DNA from: Syntrophus sp. (in: bacteria)
GTDB taxonomy: Bacteria > Desulfobacterota > Syntrophorhabdia > Syntrophorhabdales > Syntrophorhabdaceae
Assembly: GCA_013824835.1 (NCBI GenBank)
Contig: PNOM01000001.1
Coordinates: 62,001-126,000, forward strand
Length of the DNA stretch: 64,000 nt
Reading direction: 5' to 3'
Below the pieces are notes generated by a model. That model had not been told where the DNA came from and did no database searches. It saw only the letters and a program-made list of their open reading frames with translations. Shown piece by piece: positions 54,649 to 63,524 of this stretch. Numbering within the stretch: the first letter of the stretch is position 1; each line of letters begins with the position of its first letter. A program made the translations under genes and the position numbers.

Positions 54649-55776
54649 ATGAAAAGGCTGCCTTTTCGAGAGATTAAAGTTGTAGTAATCGGCCTTTTCC
54701 TCCTTTTAATTCCCCCCTTTGTTCATGGGCAAACACAACAAGGTCAATCGGGTCTGCCGACCATAGCGGCGCCGTTAGTTCGTGAAGGCGACCTTGCCCT
54801 CAAGTTGCTGCCTGCCCTGGGCATGGGATCGACCCCAAATGAGATGCTGGCCGAGCGTAAGCTTGGAGAGGCCGGGATTGCACCAAGAAACGGATGGATT
54901 GCCGATTACCCTGTGACACCGGATATTATCGGTGAGTTACAAAAAGCAGTGAGTGATGCCGGGGATGCAGGAAGATTGACTATGAGTAAAGACGAGGCAA
55001 TAAGGCGGTTGAATGATATTTTTGCCAATATTAATTTATCGGTCACCCCCCATGGCGTTGACATTCCATACGGAGATATGCCAACAGGCACTGACAACTT
55101 TTCTGCCTACCCTGATGCTCAAACATTAAATAACTATTATGTTGCTGAAGGACCGCCAGTGTATACCTACTATGCACCGCCGCCTGAATACAGTAATTTA
55201 TATGTTTTTGTCCCTTACCCGTTCTGGTATTCCGTCAGCTTGTTCCCCGGATTCTACATCTTGAACGACTTCAATAGGACTGTTTTTGTGAATGGCAGAT
55301 CCTTTTATTATTCAAATCATTTCCGTGACTTCAGAAATCACAGATATATCCGGATTGACCCAATGGGAAGATTTCAAGGAAGATCTTTTGCCGGCAGTAG
55401 TCTGCCTTTTGTGAGGGGGGTCAGTAATGCAGTGATTCAAAGGAGAAGCGCCGCAATTCCTGCTATGCCCAATGCACGCCCAGGATCAGGCATAGTGAGC
55501 CCGTCATACAATAGCCGGATGGCCGTGCAGGCATATAAAAATAATAATATGATGAATCCATCCTCCCACAGGGGAATATCAGGACCAACATATCGCAGTG
55601 CGGGGATGACAAGCCCTTCATACCATAGCGGAGGAATGGGGGCATCACATCGAAGCGGAGGAATTGGGGCATCACATCGCAGCAGCGGAAGCTTTTCAGG
55701 AAGAACAGGCGGTTATTCCGGAAGAAGCGGGGGAGGCTCCTCAGGGAGAGGGGGAGGTAGAGGAGGACACAGATAA
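54649..55776 (+). CDS. Secreted protein with Gly/Ser/Arg/His-rich repetitive tail
   Basis: The 375-residue protein has an N-terminal signal (VVVIGLFLLLIPPFVHGQ). The central part is Tyr/Pro-rich (VYTYYAPPPEYSNLYVFVPY). The last 100 residues are low-complexity repeats of the type GGMGASHRSGG and GGGSSGRGGGRGGHR, encoded by near-identical DNA units around 55637-55680. No catalytic domain is recognised. Such tails occur in surface or cell-wall-associated proteins. A GGGAG site precedes the ATG. Confidence 0.65.
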   Translation: MKRLPFREIKVVVIGLFLLLIPPFVHGQTQQGQSGLPTIAAPLVREGDLALKLLPALGMGSTPNEMLAERKLGEAGIAPRNGWIADYPVTPDIIGELQKAVSDAGDAGRLTMSKDEAIRRLNDIFANINLSVTPHGVDIPYGDMPTGTDNFSAYPDAQTLNNYYVAEGPPVYTYYAPPPEYSNLYVFVPYPFWYSVSLFPGFYILNDFNRTVFVNGRSFYYSNHFRDFRNHRYIRIDPMGRFQGRSFAGSSLPFVRGVSNAVIQRRSAAIPAMPNARPGSGIVSPSYNSRMAVQAYKNNNMMNPSSHRGISGPTYRSAGMTSPSYHSGGMGASHRSGGIGASHRSSGSFSGRTGGYSGRSGGGSSGRGGGRGGHR

Positions 55777-55844
55777 CAATTCATTACCTGTCCGTCTTGT
55801 TTATCCTGTATTTATCCGGATAAGCAGGTGAAGTATAAAAGTCC

Positions 55845-56615
55845 TTATTTGCCCTTTTTCGCTATTCTTTCAATGTTTTCGCATGCCTTTGCAATGCCCA
55901 GATTGCAGCCTGTTCGGTAATCTGACCCGGCTTGTTTGGCTTGCCCGAGTAACTCATATGCATATCCCCGATTATTATAGGCAAGTCCATAATCCGGGTT
56001 AATGGCTATTGCCTTGCTGCAGTCTGCTGTAGCCTCTTGCAACATCCCTTTGTTTGCGTAGGCTCCTGCCCTGTTGGTATAGGCAATTTCGCTTTTTGGG
56101 TTCAAAAGCAAGGCCTGTGTAGTCATATCGATCACGTTGTTCCAATCGCCTTTTTGAAAACTAAGGGCGCTCTGGTTAATCAGTGCATCGGCTTTCTGTG
56201 CGGAGTCAGGTGATGTGGATTGTTCGGCGCTCCTGTTGATATTGAGACAGACCGATTCATATAAGGCTTCCATGTTTCTATCGGATGTAACATTCTTCCA
56301 GTTCCCGTCAGAATGATAATAATCTTTAGGTTTATATTGTTTTCCCTGACAGTTTATCTCGACCAAAGAGGTATAGGAATCAGGGATTAAAGATTCTCTT
56401 GAGGGTTTGCCATAAAGCACCATTTTTGTTGAGACCTCAATAGTCCCGCTCCCTGTCTTTATCATAGTTGTCCTATCATAAAAATCATTACGGGACCAGC
56501 CTTCCGTTGCTTTTGTGCTGTTGTAGGGCACCCACTCGGCCCCTTCACTGAAGGTGCAGGTGATGCAACACAACAGACATAGGGTTAAAATAACAGCACA
56601 CAGAATTTTATTCAT
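55845..56615 (-). CDS. Secreted TPR protein with surface-adhesin-like domain
   Basis: The ATG at 56615, with AGGGGG nine bases upstream, gives 256 residues; a start at 56654 would put a non-signal segment before the signal peptide MNKILCAVILTLCLLCC. Residues about 25-125 resemble the surface-adhesin E beta domain (WVPYNSTKATEGWSRNDF, LVEINCQGKQYK). The C-terminal half has about three TPR units, for example EIAYTNRAGAYANKGMLQEA. It is probably periplasmic or outer-membrane-associated; the function is unknown. Confidence 0.75.
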   Translation of the reverse strand: MNKILCAVILTLCLLCCITCTFSEGAEWVPYNSTKATEGWSRNDFYDRTTMIKTGSGTIEVSTKMVLYGKPSRESLIPDSYTSLVEINCQGKQYKPKDYYHSDGNWKNVTSDRNMEALYESVCLNINRSAEQSTSPDSAQKADALINQSALSFQKGDWNNVIDMTTQALLLNPKSEIAYTNRAGAYANKGMLQEATADCSKAIAINPDYGLAYNNRGYAYELLGQAKQAGSDYRTGCNLGIAKACENIERIAKKGK

Positions 56616-56800
56616 AAGCGTGATCCCCCTTTCGTATAAACATGAAATGTTCAATCCTGTTTTTTCGCCTTGTTGGCAGGACCGATAAAGCCCGAATGAT
56701 CCTTATTATATGCTCACAGGGCTGGGATTAATTATAACAGTCAAATAGTAAAATACAAATATATTTTTAACAAGGGGAATTTTGCGTTTTTTATAAATGC

Positions 56801-56829
56801 TTGACTTACTATTTTTGCCTGTGTTAAAT
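56801..56829 (+). promoter_or_regulatory. Sigma-70-type promoter for the flavin oxidoreductase
   Basis: TTGACT and TTAAAT are separated by 17 bases. The -10 ends 45 bases before the ATG at 56874, in an A+T-rich spacer. Confidence 0.55.
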
Positions 56830-56873
56830 CGTCATAGATAGAGAATGAACGAAAATAATTGCAAGGAATGGAC

Positions 56874-58805
56874 ATGGAAAAATATCCCCATATCTTTTCA
56901 CCCGGCCGGATAGGCATTGTTACCGCAAAAAACAGGGTTAAATATGCTGCTACAGAAACGAACTTTCCCTATTGCGACGGTTTTGTGAGCGATAGGGAGG
57001 TGGCCTATATGGAGGCACAGGCGCGGGGTGGGGCAGGTATTATTACGACCCAGGGCGCATATCCTGACCCGGGGGGTGAGGGTAAGGGTTTTATGGGCAT
57101 GATGGCTATATGGGACGACGCCTTTGTTCCGGGTCTGGCGCGGATCGCTGAAGTGATAAAAAGGCATGATGCCCTTTCATGCTTGCAGATACTCCATTGC
57201 GGAAGAGAGGGTGGTGTGGAGCTTGATTATGCCCTTATGGCATCAGCCGTGCCCCAGAAACTCTCTTATTTCAAAAAACCAAGGGAGATCACTGCTCAAG
57301 AGATAAAGGAATCGGTGAGAGATCATATCAAAGCAGCGCGAAGGGCATTGGATGCAGGTTTCGACATGATAGAGATCTCAGGCATCGTCGGGTATCTGAT
57401 TTCCACGTTCATTTCCCGTTACAGCAACAAAAGGCAGGATGAGTACGGTGGAGATATCCGTGCCCGGTGCCGCCTTATGAAAGAGATTCTCCTCGGCATT
57501 AAGGCAGAGGTAGGCCATACATTCCCGGTGGGCATAAGACTCTGCGGCCTTGAACTCCTTGATGATCGGGGCGGGAATGTCTTTGAGGAAAGCGTCGAAA
57601 GTTTCCGGATAGCCGAAGAGTCGGGCGCTGATTACGTGAGTGTCACCATTGGGTGGCATGAATCCTCTCAATCGGTTATTACGAGGGATGTACCTATGGG
57701 CCACTGGCTCTATGTGGCCGAGGCAGTAAAAAAGCAGGTGAATATCCCTGTTATGATGGCCTTTCGTCAATTTACCCCTGATATACCTGAAAAGGCGCTT
57801 TCTCAGGGGATGATCGATTTCTGGGAGGTATGCCGGCCCATGATCGCTGACCCTGAGCTTCCCATAAAGGCGATAGAGGGGAGAGAGACAGAGATTATCC
57901 CCTGTATCGCGTGCAACCTCTGTTTTTCCCGTCTTTACTATCACCAGCCGATCATGTGTTCTGTGAGGCCTACTTTGGGCAGAGAGGCGGATCCTGACTG
58001 GGGTTATTACGGTTTTACTCCTGTTAAGGAGCCGAAGAAGGTTGTTATCGTGGGAGGTGGTCCTGCAGGACTTCAATGCGCTTCAGTAGCAGCAAAGAGA
58101 GGGCACAGGGTAACGCTCCTGGAAAAGGCCGATCGATTAGGGGGAAGCGTGCACATGGCATCAAGGGTTGATGAGGGCGCTCACGAGCTTTTGCGCCCTA
58201 TTGCCATGCTTGAAGGGGAGTGCCGCCGCTATAATGTTGACATCAGGGCAGGGGTTGAAGCTACCCCGGCTATCATAAAAGAAAAGGGGGCTGATGTGGT
58301 GGTGATTGCCATCGGCGCCCGTACAAAGGGCAGAGAGGCCCTGGCAGGAAGGCATCTGCTTACCCCGGAAGAGGTTATGAAGAAAGGTGTTAACCTGTCC
58401 CGACGGATTGTGATTGTTGGAGGGAATGGTGTAGGCCTTGGGGTTGCCGTATATCTGCTCAGGAAAGGGGCATATGATCTCACGATTATTGAAGAGGGGA
58501 ACAGACTTGGACGGGATGTAAATCCTTTCTATCTCTGGCAGTATGTGCGTTTTTTGAAGGAGAGGAAGGTGCGCATCATGGCAGGGTCCCGTATTCTCGG
58601 CATGGAGGGGGACAAACTTCGTGTTTTTAAGGCATCAGGAGAAACGATTATTGAGACTGACGGGATTATCATGGCAGAGCAGGAATCTGCCATAGAATGG
58701 GGCGGTTCCACTGGGCAAGAAATTTACTACATCGGGGATGCGAAAAAACCAAGACGAATAAATAATGCGATCCATGACGGTTATCGCATGGGAATGAGGA
58801 TCTGA
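56874..58805 (+). CDS. FMN/FAD/Fe-S oxidoreductase of the Old Yellow Enzyme (2,4-dienoyl-CoA reductase/BaiH) type
   Basis: The 643-residue protein has an N-terminal TIM-barrel OYE domain (HIFSPGRIGIVTAKNRVKY; LQILHCGREGG; DAGFDMIEISGIVGYL). A [4Fe-4S] cysteine cluster follows in PCIACNLCFSRLYYHQPIMC near residue 345. The C-terminal Rossmann domains have VVIVGGGPAGLQCASVAAKR and RIVIVGGNGVGLGVAVYLL. The family reduces enoates or dienoyl-CoA with NAD(P)H. The AAGGA site fits ATG 56874 better than the in-frame starts at 56859 or 56868. The stop overlaps the next ATG (TGATG). Confidence 0.9.
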   Translation: MEKYPHIFSPGRIGIVTAKNRVKYAATETNFPYCDGFVSDREVAYMEAQARGGAGIITTQGAYPDPGGEGKGFMGMMAIWDDAFVPGLARIAEVIKRHDALSCLQILHCGREGGVELDYALMASAVPQKLSYFKKPREITAQEIKESVRDHIKAARRALDAGFDMIEISGIVGYLISTFISRYSNKRQDEYGGDIRARCRLMKEILLGIKAEVGHTFPVGIRLCGLELLDDRGGNVFEESVESFRIAEESGADYVSVTIGWHESSQSVITRDVPMGHWLYVAEAVKKQVNIPVMMAFRQFTPDIPEKALSQGMIDFWEVCRPMIADPELPIKAIEGRETEIIPCIACNLCFSRLYYHQPIMCSVRPTLGREADPDWGYYGFTPVKEPKKVVIVGGGPAGLQCASVAAKRGHRVTLLEKADRLGGSVHMASRVDEGAHELLRPIAMLEGECRRYNVDIRAGVEATPAIIKEKGADVVVIAIGARTKGREALAGRHLLTPEEVMKKGVNLSRRIVIVGGNGVGLGVAVYLLRKGAYDLTIIEEGNRLGRDVNPFYLWQYVRFLKERKVRIMAGSRILGMEGDKLRVFKASGETIIETDGIIMAEQESAIEWGGSTGQEIYYIGDAKKPRRINNAIHDGYRMGMRI

Positions 58806-58999
58806 TGATACCGGTGATTAACAAGGAAGAATGTACGGGGTGCGGAAATTGCATTGAGGTTTGTCCGCCTCAGGCAATAGTTGTGAAGGAAGAAAAGGCG
58901 TTTATTGAAGAAGACCTTTGCGAAGAATGCGGTTTTTGCGCCGCTGAATGCCCCATAAAAGCAATCGCCATACCTTTTCCACGCTCCACGGGTCTCTGA
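58805..58999 (+). CDS. Small 2[4Fe-4S] ferredoxin
   Basis: The 64-residue protein has two cluster motifs, CTGCGNCIEVCPPQ and CEECGFCAAECPIK, covering almost its whole length. It overlaps the oxidoreductase stop by one base. It is therefore probably the electron partner of that flavoprotein, or a domain that is fused to it in other organisms. Confidence 0.92.
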   Translation: MIPVINKEECTGCGNCIEVCPPQAIVVKEEKAFIEEDLCEECGFCAAECPIKAIAIPFPRSTGL

Positions 59000-59019
59000 A
59001 AAAATCTGGAGGTGATTTT

Positions 59020-59535
59020 ATGAGCAGGGTTATTAAAACAGTTATTTTTGCTATGTGCATTGCCTTTCTGGTAATCGGCTGCGGTATATCCAAAAAAACC
59101 GGAGCCGTGAAGGCTGACGGTGATCCTGTCAAGATTGCCGCCGATGCCGAGGCAAAGAAGAAGGCTGACGGTGGGGCGGAAATGGATTTAAACAAACAGA
59201 TAGCGGACAAAAAATGGGAAGAACATGCCAGGAATAAATTAAACACCATTTTTTATTATGAAAAGGAGACCGTATCCTATCCTTCCCGGGGGTTTATTAG
59301 AGTCTGGCGAAAGAGGGTTCTCCCGTACCGGATGGTGGATAAAGAGATCATTTCCCTTGAAGAAATAGACTGCAAAAGGGATAAACATCGATCCATCTTT
59401 ATACAGGTGGTGCGAAAGGATGATAAGGTCGAAACATTCAAAAAGCCTTCCCCGGACTGGGCGGCTATTTTTCCCGGTTCTCCTGAAGAGTCTTTGATGG
59501 ACAAATATTGTGGAGAAGCTAGTAAGGCCAGGTAG
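59020..59535 (+). CDS. Putative lipoprotein of unknown function
   Basis: The start at 59020 with the site TGGAGGTGA gives 171 residues; a frame start at 58948 would overlap the ferredoxin. The N-terminus MSRVIKTVIFAMCIAFLVIG followed by cysteine is a lipobox. The mature part is lysine-rich, then contains YPSRGFIRVWRKRVLPYRM, a pattern resembling surface-adhesin-E-like domains. It ends one base before the convergent neighbour. Confidence 0.7.
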   Translation: MSRVIKTVIFAMCIAFLVIGCGISKKTGAVKADGDPVKIAADAEAKKKADGGAEMDLNKQIADKKWEEHARNKLNTIFYYEKETVSYPSRGFIRVWRKRVLPYRMVDKEIISLEEIDCKRDKHRSIFIQVVRKDDKVETFKKPSPDWAAIFPGSPEESLMDKYCGEASKAR

Positions 59536-59536
59536 T

Positions 59537-60139
59537 TCATCGACCCGGCTGCATCGTCCTTAGCAATCCATTGGCCTTTTCAGCAATTTCCAGGGCTTCA
59601 GATTTTATTGCCAGCCCGGACCCTGCAACACCGAACTGGAACTGAGAAGTGGTGCGTCCGACAGTAATGAGCCACTCTCTCTTATGCCACAGGAAGGGCA
59701 TTGAAGGGTTCATATACCAGAGATGATTCACCGAAAAACTCCTTTTATCCACAAAGGAAAAGCCCGTGATTTTGTGTGCATCATGTTCAACACCCGTGAT
59801 CCCTTTGCCTTTCCGGTATACCCAGAGCATATCCTTATCCCAATCAAAGCCGAGCCGGTATTCACCTTTGCCGACTATCCTGAGGGGGATATGGGTCGCA
59901 AAGAGGAGAAGGGCAATGAAGAAGAAAAGAGGCGCCATGTGCGCATCCTGCCGGTTACCCAGCACCATGAGGCCGACAAAGAGAAAAAACCCTCCCACTG
60001 CAAAGGGAAATGCATTTGCAAAACCCCTCCAGTCCGGGCTTTTCCATACCCTCGCAGAAATCTGCGGAGAGTTCGGCCCGATATTGATGATGTTATTATT
60101 GCCCCTGCCTTGATGGTGTGATGGACCTTGCCGGTTCAT
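59537..60139 (-). CDS. Membrane protein of unknown function
   Basis: The 200-residue protein has an Asn/Gly/Gln-rich N-terminus, two hydrophobic segments near residues 43-62 and 68-86 (PFAVGGFFLFVGLMVLG; APLFFFIALLLFATHIPL), and a soluble C-terminal half with a PH-like beta appearance (GFDWDKDMLWVYRKGKG). It lies three bases downstream of the coiled-coil gene and is probably co-transcribed with it. No family name can be assigned. Confidence 0.65.
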   Translation of the reverse strand: MNRQGPSHHQGRGNNNIINIGPNSPQISARVWKSPDWRGFANAFPFAVGGFFLFVGLMVLGNRQDAHMAPLFFFIALLLFATHIPLRIVGKGEYRLGFDWDKDMLWVYRKGKGITGVEHDAHKITGFSFVDKRSFSVNHLWYMNPSMPFLWHKREWLITVGRTTSQFQFGVAGSGLAIKSEALEIAEKANGLLRTMQPGR

Positions 60140-60142
60140 TCC

Positions 60143-61156
60143 TCAGCTGTTGTCCTTTGGTCTTTCTGTAAATATCCGCTGCGTTGAGGCGCCTTCAATG
60201 GCTTTCACAGCGATTGTCTGGACTTGCTGTATGGATTCATCGGCTTTCTGGGTCAACTGACGGATGTGTTCGTCCTGCTCTTTTATCTTTCTTTCAAGAT
60301 CATCAATGATCTGTGCGCTCAGTTTTCTCTCCCCTTCAATCTCCTTTGCGGAAAGCTCAGCCTGAAACTTGTATTTGAACTCAAGTCTTTCCGTGACAGA
60401 CTTCTCGGTCTCTTTTAAGACTTTGTCGAGCTCTTTCGGGAATGTGTCGACTCTGGCCCTGAGGTCTTCAAGTTCTTTTTCCCGTGTCGAGAGGATGATT
60501 TCCCGCTCAGCAAGGTCTTTTTCCGCCCGCGCCTTCTTCTCAGCAAGCTCTTTTTCAAGGGCAGCCTTTGCTGCTTCGTATGTGTCCTTCTCCTTCTTTC
60601 TCTGCAACTGAAGGGTGTATGTATATTCTTCTTCCTCCCGCTGTCGTTCTTTCTTCAGTTGGCCATCCCTTTCTTTCTTTGAAAACTCGAAATCCTCCTG
60701 CTCTTTTTTCCATTGCTGTTTTTTCTGGACCATATCAGCATCAAAATCGGCCTTTTTCTCATCCATTTCATCCTCGAAGTCCGCTTTCTTCTCTCTCTGG
60801 GAGAGAATCAGGGCCGTGAGGCTCTCCGCTTCTGCCTGGATACCGTACATGTCTTCCAATTCACTTGACTCTATGGCCACGGCCTGCTGAAGCTCGGTAA
60901 ACTTTTTGTATTCAGCTATTAGCTTTTCCTCAAGGCCATCAATACTCTTCACGATTTCCAGTTTAAGGCCTGCCAGTTTCTTTACAATATCTTCAACGGA
61001 GTTCTGAGCAGCGGACCTTACCGTCTCTTTTTCCTCGGTCTCCTTTTTAACTGCCTTCTGATCTGTTGCCTTTTGTTCCTTGCCTTTTATCAGCAGATCG
61101 TTGTAGGCATCCAATATCTCAGTCTTTGTGCTCTTTTCTGTGATGGTTTTAGTCAT
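60143..61156 (-). CDS. Long coiled-coil protein
   Basis: The 337-residue protein is dominated by charged heptad-like sequence from about residue 45 to 320, for example KKQQWKKEQEDFEFSKKERD and LAEKKARAEKDLAEREII, with no signal peptide. It should form long parallel coiled coils in the cytoplasm. A strong AGGAGGAAA site precedes the ATG. The downstream membrane protein gene is three bases away, so they may interact. The function is unknown. Confidence 0.7.
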   Translation of the reverse strand: MTKTITEKSTKTEILDAYNDLLIKGKEQKATDQKAVKKETEEKETVRSAAQNSVEDIVKKLAGLKLEIVKSIDGLEEKLIAEYKKFTELQQAVAIESSELEDMYGIQAEAESLTALILSQREKKADFEDEMDEKKADFDADMVQKKQQWKKEQEDFEFSKKERDGQLKKERQREEEEYTYTLQLQRKKEKDTYEAAKAALEKELAEKKARAEKDLAEREIILSTREKELEDLRARVDTFPKELDKVLKETEKSVTERLEFKYKFQAELSAKEIEGERKLSAQIIDDLERKIKEQDEHIRQLTQKADESIQQVQTIAVKAIEGASTQRIFTERPKDNS

Positions 61157-61381
61157 AAAATTTTCCTCCTGGGGAATGGCATATTAAATCTTAGTACCAC
61201 AAATGGAGGGGGCTTTTCAATAGAGGAATGTCAAATAAAAGCTTTGCTGTAAGAATACGCGAAGCGTGACAAAAGCCTTGTATCTTTAAGTATGTACCGC
61301 TATAATTAAGTAATGGTTGTTCGTTTTTAGATGTGTTGCCAACAAAGGCATTTGAGTATGATATCAATTGAGTGAGAAGAT

Positions 61382-61624
61382 ATGAAAATTAAGGTATTAC
61401 CTGACAAATGCCCATTATGTAGAGGCAGGAAGAAGGCCGGCAGAACCACATTCACTGTTGATCTTGGTTTCGGTGTAGTAGTTGTAAGAGATGTGCCTGC
61501 AACCGTTTGTTCGCAATGTGGCGCCGATTGGATAGAAGACAGAACAGCGGCGAAGCTCGAAAGAATTGTCAATAATTCCCGCAAAAGGCACAATATGATA
61601 GAAGTTACATCTCTTGCGGTATGA
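61382..61624 (+). CDS. YgiT-type zinc finger protein
   Basis: The 80-residue protein has paired cysteine motifs CPLCRGRKKAGRTTFTVD and PATVCSQCGADWIED, the zinc-finger pattern of MqsA/YgiT-type antitoxin N-termini. Such genes normally follow a DUF4258 or MqsR-like toxin gene. The 225 bases upstream contain no complete toxin frame, so it looks like an orphan. A GAGAAG site lies before the ATG. Confidence 0.85.
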   Translation: MKIKVLPDKCPLCRGRKKAGRTTFTVDLGFGVVVVRDVPATVCSQCGADWIEDRTAAKLERIVNNSRKRHNMIEVTSLAV

Positions 61625-61995
61625 AATAGATATCACAGGGGGATGAACAGTATTTTCAATTCTTCATTCTTCATTCATAATTCTACATTGAATTTGCAGG
61701 GGAGATTCATGGATAGAAAAAGCATAAATATAGCTTGAGTGGTGGTCGCACGCGTAGTTGTTTTGGCTGGAATTGCCTTTGAGGGAAGTTCACTGATTCA
61801 GACCTTCAAAAGCTCTTCGATGAATTGCAGGCAGTCTGTGCTTTCATCACGCAAATGGGGCAAACAAACCCGAAGGAAGCAGCGCCATTATCTGCCAAGC
61901 CAGCTTCAGCCGCACCGGTTGTCACAAGGAGCAGGAAGAAGACTGCTGTGTGAGGAAAGAGGGCTAAAAAGCATGACGAAAAAGGAGAATAGGTT
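61625..61995. other. Gap between YgiT-type gene and the next small gene
   Basis: Apart from the startless frame listed separately (61783-61953) I see no gene. The 86-codon plus frame from 61739 reads mostly Arg/Ser/Gln-rich nonsense, and the minus frame 61806-62240 is antisense to better candidates. Confidence 0.4.
61783..61953 (+). pseudogene. Possible gene remnant without start codon
   Basis: An open stretch between two TGA codons reads KFTDSDLQKLFDELQAV, then AFITQMGQTNPKEAA and ends RSRKKTAV. The amphipathic start and Ala/Pro/Lys-rich tail look like a real small protein. There is no ATG, GTG or TTG ahead of the conserved-looking part; the first is a TTG inside it. It is either a remnant or has a noncanonical start. 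Confidence 0.3.
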
Positions 61996-62220
61996 ATGAG
62001 CAAGTTACGGAAGTTACCTACGTCCCTGAGGGTTCGTCTGGCAAAGATGCGCGATATCCCGGCAATGAAGTGTCCCGCGGTAAGTCGCTGGTTATCAATG
62101 GCAGGACAAGACCATGCAAACTTTATCAGAGAAAACTTCGGGGTATTGAACCGTGGGGCAATACACTTTATTGAAGGTAAGCAAAAGCCTGACGATTGGC
62201 AAAAATATGATAGCAAATAG
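61996..62220 (+). CDS. Small protein of unknown function
   Basis: The 74-residue protein is basic and contains WLSMAGQDHANFIRENFG. An AAGGAG site precedes the ATG. I recognise no family. It precedes the PIN-domain gene by 69 bases in the same frame and could be part of the same accessory patch. Confidence 0.45.
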   Translation: MSKLRKLPTSLRVRLAKMRDIPAMKCPAVSRWLSMAGQDHANFIRENFGVLNRGAIHFIEGKQKPDDWQKYDSK

Positions 62221-62289
62221 GAACGGAAACGAGTTTTCAAGAAGTTTTTCGGTACATGTGATAGAATTATATATCATAGGAGGTGCAAG

Positions 62290-62745
62290 ATCGAGAAGGA
62301 ATCCATATACCTTGATACTTCTATAATCAGTGCATATTATGATAAGCGGTCAAAGGACAGACAAGAAGCAACAATAAATTTCTGGAACGAAATCCTGCCA
62401 AACTACAGAGCATGCATATCTGAAATCACCGTTCAGGAACTTTCAAATACAAAGGATGAGCTTTTAAAAGTCGATCTGCTTGATATGACAAAAGAATTTA
62501 AGGTATTAAAATCAAACAAGAAAATTGAGAATCTTGCAAGATTGTATGTTGAACATGGAATTTTTCCTGAAAAATATTTTGATGATGCTCTCCACGTGGC
62601 AATAGTGTCATATTATAAAGTGCCATATCTCGTATCCTGGAATTTTACACATCTGGTAAAGGTGAAGACAAGAAGAATGGTAAATTCAATAAACACGGTG
62701 GCAGGGTTTGGAGTAATAGAGATTATTTCTCCCCAGGAATTATAA
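62290..62745 (+). CDS. PIN-domain ribonuclease-like toxin, noncanonical ATC start
   Basis: The domain begins IEKESIYLDTSIISAYYDKR, with the first PIN aspartate, and continues ISEITVQELSNTKDE, FDDALHVAIVSYYKVPYLVS with the D-A-x-H region, and WNFTHLVK, matching a 151-residue PIN protein. A perfect AGGAGG (62278-62283) lies six bases before ATC at 62290, where an ATG would be expected. The first in-frame ATG is at 62485, after most of the catalytic half. It is followed nine bases later by a small gene that could encode the antitoxin. An ATC start, a lost start codon or a base error are all possible. Confidence 0.7.
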   Translation: MEKESIYLDTSIISAYYDKRSKDRQEATINFWNEILPNYRACISEITVQELSNTKDELLKVDLLDMTKEFKVLKSNKKIENLARLYVEHGIFPEKYFDDALHVAIVSYYKVPYLVSWNFTHLVKVKTRRMVNSINTVAGFGVIEIISPQEL

Positions 62746-62754
62746 GGAGGGGCA

Positions 62755-62946
62755 ATGGAAACACTAGAATATTTTGATTATCAGAAGGTCGCTGGAGAAA
62801 TGGAAATACCGGACGTTCTTATGAAACAGATAGAAAAAGAGATTAAAAAAGAATTTCCTAATGATAGGATGATGTATGAACTCCATGTACTCCGGGCATT
62901 GAGAAGCAAATACTGGCTAAAAAAACAAATAAATCAAAAAAAATGA
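62755..62946 (+). CDS. Small acidic/basic protein, probable partner of the PIN gene
   Basis: The 63-residue protein begins METLEYFDYQKVAGEMEIPD and ends in a lysine-rich helix. An AAGGAGGGG site precedes the ATG. Small size and position directly after a PIN gene suggest an antitoxin or co-translated partner. No DNA-binding motif is recognised. Confidence 0.6.
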   Translation: METLEYFDYQKVAGEMEIPDVLMKQIEKEIKKEFPNDRMMYELHVLRALRSKYWLKKQINQKK

Positions 62947-63524
62947 AGTGCAAACTTTGCCTGCCCGTGCATTGCACGCAAACCCGGGGACAATAAAAGG
63001 GTAAACCCTTGACGTTTGAATGCTCGCACTTACCGGATAGGTTTTACAGGTTCGTCAGTTGTAGTATATTCCGGCAACCACAGCGTTAAAGATATCTAAT
63101 AATGCCGGATGGAGTGGCCCTTTGCGCTATGGGCGGGATTCGAGCAAACTCCCTTCCCACCTCCTTCAGTTTTCAAAGGATAAAAAACCTGTTGTAGTCT
63201 GGAACAAGACAAATAGGTGCAATTTGGAGAATGGCCCGTATTCGGGAAGATTATTGAGCTTCACGTGGGAACCCCCTCAATTTTGATGGTGGTAAAAACA
63301 GCGACAAGCCTTCAGACCTGCACAGGGAGATTATTCCATTTCTAATTCAGTAGTCTATTTTATGTCAGATGTCATTGCGAGCAAGGCGAAGCAATCTCAA
63401 GGCCTTAGATTGCCACTTCGCTACGCTCCTCGCAATGACTTGAATTAGAAATGGAATTACAGACAGGATTATGGTTGAGGTTGGCGCCTGCTGAATGACC
63501 GTGCATCAAAATATGCCGATTTAG
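62947..63524. other. Accessory intergenic region
   Basis: No credible gene lies in these 578 bases. A perfect 13-base palindrome-like hairpin CGTGCATTGCACG is at 62970-62982. The rest holds the hairpin element at 63333-63457 and otherwise unassigned sequence. Confidence 0.5.
63333..63457. repeat. MITE-like hairpin element with perfect terminal inverted repeats
   Basis: The 17-base ends ATTCCATTTCTAATTCA and TGAATTAGAAATGGAAT are exact inverted repeats. Nested inside are GTCATTGCGAG and CTCGCAATGAC, and further GCGAAGCAATCT and AGATTGCCACTTCGC. The 125-base unit can fold almost end to end. It encodes nothing and resembles dispersed ATTGCGAG-type palindromes common in these genomes. Confidence 0.7.

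Noticed and set aside
57378-58076. A 232-codon minus-strand frame
   Set aside because: It lies wholly within the flavin oxidoreductase gene on the other strand and shows no domain.
61806-62240. A 144-codon minus-strand frame with a hydrophobic stretch
   Set aside because: It covers two small plus-strand candidates, begins close to the PIN gene, and its apparent hydrophobic part derives from antisense Lys/Glu codons.
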